The position numbers and the translations under genes were made by a program. A stretch of 64,000 nt of DNA from Cladorrhinum sp. PSN259 (lineage: Eukaryota; Ascomycota; Sordariomycetes; Sordariales; Podosporaceae), in assembly GCA_033725935.1 (NCBI GenBank), contig MU867073.1, positions 1 through 64,000 of the forward strand, written 5' to 3'. Position 1 is the stretch's first letter. Each line of letters starts with the position of its first letter. This document shows, piece after piece, positions 32,616 through 42,765 of this stretch. Under the pieces are notes generated by a model. The model made no database searches. It saw only the letters and a list, made by a program, of their open reading frames with translations, and had not been told where the DNA came from.

Positions 32616-34146
32616 TCTGGTTGACGGCTGGTTTTTGGAGTTCTTTGTGATATTGTTTCAGGTGTTATTGATGTAATGGTTAATTTGGCGTACGAAACGA
32701 TATTTGGTTGGCGCAAGCTGAGATGTGAGTTTTGCTTGCGTGCGCTCAAAAAAGAGTGGTGAATCTGGCGATGCTTGGCGCAAAAGTCGCGATGGTGTTT
32801 GATGGAGGTTTGATGGACTTGCGAACGCCGAACGCGATTGTTGCAGGCTGCGACAGCCCTGGTAACTTTTAATGTGGGGCTAAAACTCAGCCTCGTCATT
32901 TTCAGTCATTAAGAAGCTTGGCAGCTTGGCAGCTTGACCTTGGCGGGGGAAAATAGGTACACTAGATCATCCACAATTTTACAATTAGCATGCGCTCATT
33001 CGCCTGCCTCTTTTCTCTGCCGGTCCATGTCTCCGATGTCTGCCATGTTCTTGTCACCAGAGATGAGGAGCATTTGCTGGCAATCGCAATTCCCATTTCC
33101 CAATGGTTCCCCCCCCCCCCCCCACGTGAACGACTATCTCCATCTTCTCATCCTTGCAACGCACATGACATGTTTTGAACAATCACGATACGAATGTTCC
33201 AGACCATTCGGGCGGTTGTTTAGGCGCTCATTTTATCTGAAGATGGTCTCAGATAAGCACATGAGATGCCAACTGCCGGCTCAATAGCCTCGTTCAACCG
33301 CGTTGCAACCGCCAGATCTCGGGAAGCATTTTGATTTGACGAGGATCAGGCGGCCGGCTGGCCCCCCCTGGCCAATCAGCCTTATCCACCGATTGCCCCT
33401 CCAGGAATGCTGAGCGCGGTGCGTGGATGGTCCCAGAAGTGGCACCAACCCGCCTGACGACCAGGGACCATAGGCGGTCCGGTCCTACGAAATCGACCCA
33501 TCTGATATTTTGAAGATTGCGTTGGGATTCTAACGAGATGTGTCAATAAATTGAGACCAAAAAAAGAAGAAATAAAAGGTAAAATGCATCATCAGGCAGG
33601 ATTCTGACCAGGTGTACACAGATTTTGACGCCGTCTGTATGCAAGATGTTGTGTTAGTGGAACCTTACGGTTCATTACACTTCGCCCAAGGTGTGTTCAG
33701 CCCAGCAGCCCCAGACAGCAAAAAAATCTATGACAGGGATGAATGCCCGGCATTGGTAATAACATCTTCTGAAGCATTGAAGCGAAAAGAACCAGTCGAT
33801 GACTAGTTTTGCTGTGTCAACCTAAAATAATAAAGACCTTTTAATATCTTGCTGCATGCATATTGGGCATTTATCTCCCCTCTTTCTCTCTCTCTCTTTC
33901 TGTCTCTCTCTCTTGTTTCGCCATCATTATCAATCAATTTCTTGCAGTTAATTAGTGCATATCTACATACACTACGACGGGACCTTTTAAGCCAACCCCC
34001 ACCACCTCGTTTCAACCTACACACCCTGTTGACCACAAAAGGTGCCGAACTTCTGAAACGACCCTTGCCCAACCCATATCTTTCTACATCCCTATCTTTG
34101 AATACATCCCCACCTCTGTTCTGAATTTACAGAAACACAAAAAATC
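32616..34146. other. Divergent intergenic region, about 1.5 kb
   Basis: Between the PRKRIP1-like gene (-) and the histidine phosphatase gene (+). It contains a C run at about 33111-33122 and a CT-repeat at about 33886-33914. The 200 bases before 34147 are pyrimidine and CA-rich leader. Short frames such as 33612-33806 lack support. Confidence 0.5.
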
Positions 34147-36114
34147 ATGGGGCGGCCAAGACTTATAATCCTCATCAGACACGCCCAGTCTGAGGGCAAC
34201 AGTACGTCACAGCAACATTGTCTCAGCCACTTTTATCAGCAGCTAATAACTTGTTCCACAGAAAACCGCGACATACACCAGACTATTCCCGATCACCGCG
34301 TAAAACTCACACAGGAAGGATGGCAGCAGGCGTACGAGGCCGGCAGACGGCTGCGAAGCCTCCTTCGACCCGACGACACCTTGCAATTCTTCACAAGCCC
34401 ATACCGCCGGACGCGCGAGACGACCGAAGGTATACTGACGACCTTGACTAGCGAGGAGCCCGAGTCGAGCCCATTCAAGCGAGAAAACATCAAGGTGTAT
34501 GAGGAGCCACGGCTGCGAGAACAAGACTTTGGAAACTTTCAGCCATGCAGCGCCGAGATGGAAAGGATGTGGCAGGAACGTGCCGACTATGGTCATTTCT
34601 TCTACAGGATTCCGAACGGCGAGAGTGCTGCCGACGCCTACGACCGCGTTAGCGGTTTCAACGAGAGCTTGTGGCGACAATTCGGCGAAGATGACTTTCC
34701 CAGTGTTTGCGTGTTGGGTATGACCCCAAGAAATTTAGCAACAGGTGGGATGGAAATGCTAACACTGGATTTGAAATTAGTCACCCACGGCCTCATGTCC
34801 CGCGTCTTCCTCATGAAATGGTACCACTTCAGTGTTGAGTATTTCGAAGACCTACGGAATGTCAACCACTGCGAGTTCCTCATCATGCGCCAGAACACCG
34901 ACACCGGCAAATACATACTAGAAAACAAACTACGAACGTGGTCCGAACTCAAACGAGAGAGTGCGCTGGCCAAAGCAAAGGCTGAAGGGAAAGAGGGTGC
35001 CCTGAGTAAGGACGATTCCAAACTCACCCGCGCGAGCGCCATCAATCTCCAACGAAAATGGGGAGGCTGCCCCAACGGCTGCGACCACGACAAGAACTTC
35101 AAGATACGCCAGGGCCTGGCTGACCTTGTTAAGAGCGACAGTCTCATCTCTAATCACGGCGTCGGCCTGGCTGTCAGCGAGCGTACCAACGGCAGCAGCA
35201 GCACCTCGAGCGCAAGCTTCACCACAGCCTCAACGTGCTCCTCCTCAACCCCCACCCACGTTCAGGGCGTAAAAGACCCTTCGTTCAACGGCAATGCCCT
35301 CAGCTCATCAAGCATCGTAAGCCGAAGACCAGCCGCCACCAAGCGATTTCAGTCTCAGCAGTCTCAGTCTCTGTCACAACCGAACCACAACGACGACAGC
35401 GATAACGAGAACGACGACTCTGTTAGCGCCGGGCAACAATACAAGAAAGCGAACCCATCAATTGACATCTCCTTTGTAGGCCCGCACATCGACGTCACCA
35501 AAGCCCGCGATGAGATTGTCTCTAGCCCGGACGGCACGCCCTCTTTTATCTCTGTCGACGACCGCCTCCGCAACCACTTCAAGAGCCCCTCCACAGCCAA
35601 ACCTCCCCCTCCCCTACATTACTCCCTGCACCACCACGTCGGCCGCGACTTTGGCGGCACTTTTAGTGGGCACAGCAGCGTAGCTTCTGGCGACGAGGAC
35701 GTGGATTCGTCGGAGGATGATAGACACCGTCACAGAAAGCACATTTCTTCTTTACTAAAAGTAGCCAACGGTAACGGCGGCAGTTCTTCACCAGAGTCAC
35801 CACCAAGCAGCAGCAGCGGGGCGCTTCTGGGTGTGAGGAATCACAGCAGGATGGGAAGGGGCGTGAGGGCTCATCGTCTTGGGGACCATCAAAGTATTGA
35901 TGGGCACAGCAGTGATGAGAGGGGGCATGACCACGAACATGACGAGAGTGAAAGTGGAGAGGGCAGTGATGATCACGGGGCATTGGCTGATGATGAAGGC
36001 GGTGACAAGGGTTACGTTGAGACTAAACTGTCAAGGACGCTTACAGAACAAGCGGATGAAGCGATTTTGAGGGCTGAGAAGGAGGATAAGAGCATAATGG
36101 GGAGCGTTTACTGA
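34147..36114 (+). CDS. Histidine phosphatase (phosphoglycerate mutase) family protein
   Basis: Three exons: 34147-34201, 34262-34717 and 34781-36114, giving 614 aa. Both introns (60 and 63 nt) are multiples of three without stops, so the unspliced frame stays open to 655 aa, but splicing restores conserved text: RHAQSEGN-KNRDIHQTIPDH and SVCVL-VTHGLMSRVF. The catalytic His12 lies in LIRHAQSEGN; the second His is in THGLMSR; the phosphate-pocket Arg is in SPYRRTRETT. The catalytic domain spans about 1-260 and resembles S. cerevisiae YDR051C (Det1), a histidine phosphatase linked to sterol transport. The remaining about 350 residues are Ser-rich and disordered with His/Asp/Glu clusters, much longer than in yeast. 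Probably a cytosolic phosphatase; mutase activity is unlikely. Substrate unknown. Confidence 0.9.
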   Translation: MGRPRLIILIRHAQSEGNSTSQQHCLSHFYQQLITCSTENRDIHQTIPDHRVKLTQEGWQQAYEAGRRLRSLLRPDDTLQFFTSPYRRTRETTEGILTTLTSEEPESSPFKRENIKVYEEPRLREQDFGNFQPCSAEMERMWQERADYGHFFYRIPNGESAADAYDRVSGFNESLWRQFGEDDFPSVCVLGMTPRNLATGGMEMLTLDLKLVTHGLMSRVFLMKWYHFSVEYFEDLRNVNHCEFLIMRQNTDTGKYILENKLRTWSELKRESALAKAKAEGKEGALSKDDSKLTRASAINLQRKWGGCPNGCDHDKNFKIRQGLADLVKSDSLISNHGVGLAVSERTNGSSSTSSASFTTASTCSSSTPTHVQGVKDPSFNGNALSSSSIVSRRPAATKRFQSQQSQSLSQPNHNDDSDNENDDSVSAGQQYKKANPSIDISFVGPHIDVTKARDEIVSSPDGTPSFISVDDRLRNHFKSPSTAKPPPPLHYSLHHHVGRDFGGTFSGHSSVASGDEDVDSSEDDRHRHRKHISSLLKVANGNGGSSSPESPPSSSSGALLGVRNHSRMGRGVRAHRLGDHQSIDGHSSDERGHDHEHDESESGEGSDDHGALADDEGGDKGYVETKLSRTLTEQADEAILRAEKEDKSIMGSVY

Positions 36115-37454
36115 TTTTTATTTTTTGGCTGCATTTTGGGGAAAGGTATCATGAGGGATGGCTATTTTTGGCTTTTTGTCATTGCTGAAAGCGAGATTGG
36201 AAAATGTTTGTTTGTCTGTATTGGGGTAAAAAAGGCTATGGAGCGGGCCTTTTTTCCATTTTGCATTTCGGGGGGGCATTCTCAAAAAAAGAGAGGAGAA
36301 GAAAAAAGTGCACGCACGGGAGGAATTTTTTTTTTCCTGCGATTTCTTCTTTTATCAAGTCAGGTTCTGGCACTAGGCGGCAGGCTTTTCATTGCTTTTC
36401 TTCTCTTTACTTTTGAAATTTCTCTTCTTGCTTTCATGTATTTTTTTCGTTTTCTCTATCTCTCTCTCTCTGTCTCTTGTACTCGGATTGAATCTTGGAG
36501 GGAAAAGAGGAGGATATACCTTTCTTGTTCTTTTGACTTGGTTTGGCCCGTATTGCTTTCTCTCTCTTTTGTCAATATCGGAATAGACTTTTTCTTCTTT
36601 TTTCTTTATCAGCGAAGGGAGCATGAGCGTAGGCATGCAGACTAGAAGGTACATCCCACCCCCTTTTTTTCCTTTTTTTCTTGTTTTTACGAGTTTATAT
36701 GAGGCATCCATCGCCTTCAAAAAAAAACCCCCCCAAAAAAGCTAAATCATATCAATCGATTTCAATCATTGCGTTCTTTCTTTCTCTCTTCTGACTTGAT
36801 CAGCCTACATGCACGTAATGTACACGTACGAAGATGTAACAGTGTTTCCTATTCTCTGATGACTGAGTTCGGCTCATGCAGTGGCGCGCGCGCGCGCTTC
36901 AGGCTTTTTGTCTCGTGTAAATAGTAGTCTTACCCAGCAGGGCAAAGTTGGGTAGAAACTCTTAGACGAACTTGTGTATGTAGTCTGCCTATGCCCTCGT
37001 CAGGCATGAATGATGATGTGTAGTGTATGTAACTCAGCCTGGGCAGCAGCAGGTTCAACATTGTCATCAACGCGGCTCATCAACAGGGCAAGATTGCCTC
37101 TTTTGGCTTCAGTAAAGAGCCAGATATTTATGCGTCACTTTGAGTCCAAACACATACAAGCAAGCACTTCAAAACGCTGTTACGCAGCGAACCAAGCAGT
37201 CCTTCTTAACACAAAAAGAAAGGGGGCCCAAGAGTTACAAACATAACACATCACTGCATCAAAATGACAGTTAAACAAAACTTAGAAAGCCAAACGCATT
37301 GCATATATTTTCTTTTTACCATAAAAAAGGCAACACAAAAAGCCACTCCCTCCTCTTTCTTGATCCATCTATGCTGTCTGTACGAAAAATATTTCCCAGG
37401 CAAAATCCGTCTATGAAGTCTCTCACCGTCACCTTTTTACTCTGAGACATCCAC
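36115..37454. other. Convergent 3' intergenic region, T-rich
   Basis: Between two genes ending toward each other. It has long T-rich tracts (36320-36680), a CT repeat near 36450-36475 and an alternating GC run at about 36883-36897. Frames here (for example 36136-36645) are low-complexity and not called. Confidence 0.5.
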
Positions 37455-39102
37455 TCAAGGCGTGTCATTATGAGCCTCCAACTCATCCGCGCCACCGCCA
37501 TAGGCATCACCTGCCCTCTCCAACTTCACAATTTCCAGTTGCTCCGAAATGTACTTGTGCAAGTGCGCTTCGGACTCTTGTTTCTCCCTTGATGAGCGGG
37601 GATCATAGTAGCTCTGGTCGCGACGGTGACCGCGGTGCTGCTGTTGGGGTGGATGGCCGCCATGCTGACCATTCAAAGTCGTAGACGAATCGCTTGGGTG
37701 CAAGGCTCCACCGACTGAGCCCTTCCTGCGTGCGAAAGAGCCGTCTGCCTCATCGTCGTACCCATTGAGGTCATTGATGTCAAAGTCACTTCGGGCAGCG
37801 ATGGACCTGCTGGTCGAGCTTCTCCGGAGGCGAGGCGACATCATGGGCGAACGAGGAGTCTGGGCACCTCCTATGTGACGGTGAAGGATATCATCGAAAT
37901 AGTGAGCCATACCTGCCGAAGGGGTTCGTGGAGTTTGCGGGAGACGGCAGTTGACACTGAGACACACAAACGTCAGTACACAGATGTACACAAGACAGGA
38001 CAGGCAACAGAAAACTTACCCCGTATCATGAATCATTCTCGCAATCAATCCAGTCCACCCACACTGATGCGTGGCACCAAGGCCGCGACCAGAGTCTCCG
38101 TCGAAGAACTCATAAAACCAGAGGTAATCCTTCCAGTTCGGGTCGAAATCGAGCGTATCATTATCACCATTGATGCTTCTCCGTCCATCATCGCGCCTGG
38201 CAAAGAGATGCTGCAGACGATGCTGGATTTCCTCCGACACATGCCCAAGATGCATATAGTCACCCGATCCAACAGGGCACTCGACCTGCAAGTCCTGTCC
38301 AAAGAACAGATAGAATCTCTGAAGAGATTCGACCAGGAGGAAGTTTACGCACAGCCAAATTGGTCCTCGCCAATTGCTGTTACCACCAAAGAGCCCGCTG
38401 TCCGAATCTCCAGGCACGTATCCAACCTTGAACATCTGCCCATTAACCTCCATGGAATAAGGGTTTTCCTTATGATACTTGGACAGCGACCGGATACCAT
38501 AAGGACTAAAGAACTCATCCTCATCCAGCATGCGCTCCAAGATCTTTATAAGGCGCTCCTTGTTGACAAGGGAAAGCAGGATCCTGTTGCCCTTACCACG
38601 CTTGCGGATGCTGTGCATAGTTCGCTCAGCGACATCGCAACGGTTGGTCATGAACCACTCAACACGCTTCCTGAAGGATGGAAGCCTATTGAGCAGCTCA
38701 GGCTCAAGAGTGAGAGTTGCGTAGAGGGGAATCAGACCGACAAGGGACCTGACGGGCATCTGCTGGATCCAGGGGCCGCCCCATGAGATGGCATCATAGT
38801 AGAAGCCGTCCTGCTCATTCCACAACGACTGCTCCTCCTTTGAGCCAGTCCTGAAAGTCATAGCATCGCTGATGAGGATAAAGTGTTCAAAGAACTTGCT
38901 GGCAATGTCCTCGTAGATGCGTCTGTGCTTGGCCAGCTCCAGCGCAATGTTGAGCATGTTGAGGCAGTAGAAGCCCATCCAGCCTGTGCTGTCCGCCTGC
39001 TCCAGAGTACCACCAGTCGGAAGGGGCTCCGATCGATTGAATAGACCGATGTTGTCCAACCCAAGGAAGCCACCCTCAAACACGTTTTTGCCATCGACGT
39101 CC

Positions 39103-39136
<34 letters not shown>

Positions 39137-41120
39137 GCTTCTGGAAGACTCTCTCGAGGAAATCCAGATCCTGGCGTCCATAAAGCTTGCGCTCAATCTT
39201 GAAGGTTCTGAACGTTGCCCAAGCGTGAACTGGTGGGTTGACGTCGCCAAAGTTCCACTCGTATGCAGGTAGCTGACCATTGGGGTGGCAGTACCACTCA
39301 CGTGTAAAGAGATCGAGCTGCTTCTTTGCGAACTCGGGGTCAATCATGGCCAAAGTGATGCAGTGGAAACTGGTATCCCAGGCTGCAAAGAAAGGGTACT
39401 CCCACGAATCAGGCATAGACAAAATATCGTCACAATGCAAGTGTTTCCATGCAGAGTTACGAATCCCTTTTCGGTCAGAGGGTGGAGGAGGCTGACTCGG
39501 GTCGCCATTTGCCCACTCCTCCCAAATAAAGAGGTAGTGCTGCTTGCACCACATCATGCCAGCAAATGCCTGTCGCTGGATGTTGCGGAGATCATCAGCC
39601 ATAGGAAGGGGACTGATGTGGTAGTAAAAGTCATCGGCCTCCTCTCGCTTCTTCTCGATCATTTCATCAAACTCCTCCTCGTCGAGGTAGGTTTCACCCT
39701 TCTTTGAGAACTTGAAACGAACAACTACTGATGGTCAGTATGTAAGATAAGCACATCTTTCGTCCGAGTTTGCTCACCTGCACACTCTCCGGGGTTAACT
39801 CCACCGGCTTCATTGAAGGAAAACCATGCGGCAGCCTTGGTTCCGGTATTGGCCGGGTTGATGGCGCCCTTCTCACGATCAACAATATGCCTGTGGAAAG
39901 CGTCCTTGACATAGGGCTGTTCGTTCTTGCCTTCGTACAGTAGCTCGTAGTTGGTTTCGTTCTCGGTGAACATCAGCTCGGGCTGGACATCCTCGCCAGA
40001 GGGCCCGACACCCGGAGATGGGGAGAGAAGGACATATCGGTCTCCCAAAGAGTGGTGGTTAGACTTGATCAAATTCTCGTCATGAGCCTCGATGGAAGGC
40101 TTCTTATCGGGAGACTCGCGGCCCCAAGCCCAGGTGTTGCGGAACCACACATGGGGGATGATGTGGAGTGGGGCCGGATCCGGACCTCTGTTCCAGGCGG
40201 TAACACGGAAGAGAATCTCCTCCGGGTCATCATCATCTTTAGCGGTCTCAATGAAGATATCCCAGTAGCGGTCCTCGTCGAAGGCGCCAGTATCGAGGAT
40301 CTGGTACTCCTTATCCTCCTTGGTCCGTTTGGCGTTCTCCTTGATCAGGTCTTCGTAGGGGAAAGCCTTTTGCGGGTACTTGTACAGGAACTTCATGTAC
40401 GAGTGCTGTGACAATGCATGTTAAGTTCCAACGTTTCGTTTTCTAGTCTGGTGCACAGTGGAGTCATACCGTCTGTGGGAAGCACACGTGGTTAGCTGGA
40501 AGTTTATTTAATGTTTGGAGGTACAGTCTAGGGTGCATATGTCACTTACAGGAGTGTTATCCAAGTGGAAGTGGGCCTCCTTGAGACTCTCACCATGGTT
40601 ACCCTGGGGATTGGACAAACCGAAAAGACGCTCCTTCAGAAAGGGGCTATTTGGCCAAGTCAGTATGTGTTTGGGGTATATACCATGTTTTTGGGTATGG
40701 TCCTACTCCTTCTCGTTCCAGAAAGCAAAAGCGATGTTTTGGTAGCCATGTGTGTCGCAAACACCGGCGATGCCATCCTCGCCCCATCTGTATGTGCGGG
40801 AGCGTGCGTGATCGTGGGGAAAGTCTGCACGGCCAATTTGTGTAAGCTTGCGAAAGAAAAGGGGGAACGACTCTGGTGGGATTAAACTCACGGCTCCAGG
40901 CATCACCATCGGCACTGTAATCCTCGCGCACTGCATATTGACGGATAAATTAGCTCGGAGACACAATGCCATTGTCACCGCAACTTGTGTACTTGCCCGT
41001 TGCCCATTGTCTCTCAGCCAGATATGAACCCCATTTCTTCCAGTACTTCTTCCGCTGACGGTCCTCTTTCAGTCTCTTTTCCTCCTCGGTGAGGTACTCG
41101 TGGTTGTCAAAGACGACCAT
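37455..41120 (-). CDS. GH63-like glycoside hydrolase with a 3-nt microexon
   Basis: Eight exons on the minus strand: 41120-40997, 40930-40892, 40824-40707, 40646-40550, 40472-40470, 40405-39778, 39727-38020 and 37956-37455. They give 1072 aa with all phases consistent. Intron 1 is GC-AG (G|GCAAGT). Exon 5 is just ACG (Thr), giving DNTP-T-HSYMKFLYKYP. Conserved text includes WGSYLAERQWAT-VREDYSADGD, HFPHDHARSRTYRWGEDG, EKDPFLKERLFGL, FAAWDTSFH (D454, position of a probable catalytic acid) and NSNWRGPIW near 788, as in the (alpha/alpha)6 barrel of family 63. These enzymes trim alpha-linked glucose or mannose residues; the exact sugar is unknown. There is no signal peptide or membrane helix, so a cytosolic location is likely, unlike ER glucosidase I. 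The last about 170 residues are a disordered tail rich in Ser, His, Gln and Asp. Confidence 0.88.
40470..40472 (-). other. 3-nt microexon (ACG, Thr) of the GH63-like gene
   Basis: Between two about 70-nt introns. On the minus strand the left intron ends CTAACC...TTCCCACAG and the right one starts GTATGA and ends TGTCACAG, each with its own branch-like site. Skipping it would leave the frame open but drop one Thr in a conserved DNTPTHSYMK stretch. Confidence 0.75.
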
Positions 41121-41393
41121 TGTAGGCTAGATGCCTCTTGACCGAAAGAATGGAATTGAGCTGTTAGGTAGTGTAGTGCCACACTATCTCCGTTCCCGGG
41201 AAGGAGGGGCAACAGGTACGGGAAAGAATGAGATGGTGTGGTGGTGTTACCGCTTCGAACGGTTCAAAGTTCACTTGAAAAAATGCCAAAGAAGGAAGTG
41301 AGGGGAAGATGATGAGCGGACAAAGACGGTAATGATTCTCAGTTCTGCATGCACCCACTTCCACATCACCCCGAAAAACTAGAGTGTGGCAGT

Positions 41394-41522
41394 GGGGGGG
41401 GGGGGGGGGGGGGGGGGGGGTTGTGTTTGTGGTACACAAAAAATGCCCCCCCCCCCGGCCGGTTTTTTGTGCGGGGGCCGGAGCCCGAGGGGGGCGACCC
41501 CCCCGCCCGGGNNNNNNNNNNG

Positions 41523-41611
<89 letters not shown>
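41394..41611. other. Sequence gap (10 N) flanked by G and C homopolymers
   Basis: G run 41394-41420, C run 41446-41456, GC-rich junk, N at 41512-41521, then C runs 41523-41574 and 41576-41611. Ten N is a scaffold convention, not a measured length. The runs look like read-end artefacts. Confidence 0.9.
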
Positions 41612-41612
<1 letters not shown>

Positions 41613-42316
41613 ACTCTGTTGGTAGGAGCCCAAATGTGCCAAGGCCCTGGCCGCTATTTGTGCCTGTGACGTCAGGACCAGTTGCGGCACGAACTGCCCA
41701 GGTGGATGAGTAAGACCGCTGCCCGGAGCTTCTGAATGCCCCACCAGGGCCGAGAACCGCTGAAGATTTCTTGTCTTGGATGCCCCTCTTACCCCTCTGG
41801 GCATCAATTGAATTTTTCTTCTTCTTGCTCTTGAGCAAGCGTGCATTCGCTTATCTGGTACGATGTTCCTTAGCTGAGTTGGCAAACGGATTGGGTTTTG
41901 TTTGGGAATTCGCGAAATCACACCTCGATATCAAAATTGGATTTGTTTGGACGGCGGTCCCAAAATAAGAAACAAACATGGAAGGCCAGGCCAACCAAGT
42001 TCGCTCCATCAACCACGCCGTAGAGCTATCCCTGACTGACAGCCACTCCGGGTTAGGACCGCAATTAGGCTTCAGAATGATAACGGCGGGAATGCGAGAT
42101 CAAATTTGCCCGTCAAGCTAGTAATTTGCCATTGGTCATTGTCTCCACAGAAAACATTTCGGCATGTGTCGAGGAAAGGCTGCGAAGCATGCCAGCAAAC
42201 ACACCACATCCACCATCAATGACACTCCGTTATGTATGTGATATCTCAAACAAGGCGCGCGCGCGTGCACCCCTCCGCCTCCGCCCAACTTATTTCTCCC
42301 TGATAGTTGCGACTCT

Positions 42317-42348
42317 ACCTATGCATATGCCTTACCTATGCATATGCC
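42317..42348. repeat. Tandem duplication of a 15-base motif
   Basis: ACCTATGCATATGCC occurs twice, at 42317-42331 and 42334-42348, separated by TT. It contains the palindrome ATGCAT/GCATATGC. It lies in an intergenic region; possible protein-binding site pair or simple duplication. Confidence 0.9.
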
Positions 42349-42765
42349 CAAGCACGTCTTCCCTCCCAGTTTATTGTTGATGTGGGGGTGAACCATTGGC
42401 AGCACGTGGAAGAGCAAATTGCTTGGGAATAGTTTCATCCCGTTCTTCTCCTTCATGGTAATCTGAATACAATTCGAATGTGCTATAAATGTACAGGTAT
42501 ATGTGTATGTAAGAGCCCTCCTCTACAATATATTTACAAGCCTCTAGAGTCCCTGAGCCGTCCATTTATATCCAAAAGAACCCCCCTCTCCCAGTCTGTT
42601 TTTTCCTCCTCATGAGTCATGGTATAATACAACACGCACACAGACCGTCTTGCCATAGTCCCAACAGGTAAATATATACAAATCACACCGCAAGGAAAGA
42701 AGCTGGTGATGGGAAATGGAATATGCTTCGTTTTACTTGCCAAGTGTATATGCGTCGCTCACCCA

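Larger units (their letters stand above)
41121..42765. other. Intergenic region with assembly gap
   Basis: Upstream of the GH63-like gene and downstream of the large mitochondrial-type gene (both minus). It contains the N gap and G/C runs around 41394-41611 and a tandem duplication at 42317-42348. Frames of Gly or Pro in the homopolymers are meaningless. A missing or collapsed segment at the gap is possible. Confidence 0.6.

Noticed and set aside
41349..41921. Gly-rich and Pro-rich reading frames across the N gap
   Set aside because: They come from G and C homopolymers and N; no real coding signal.
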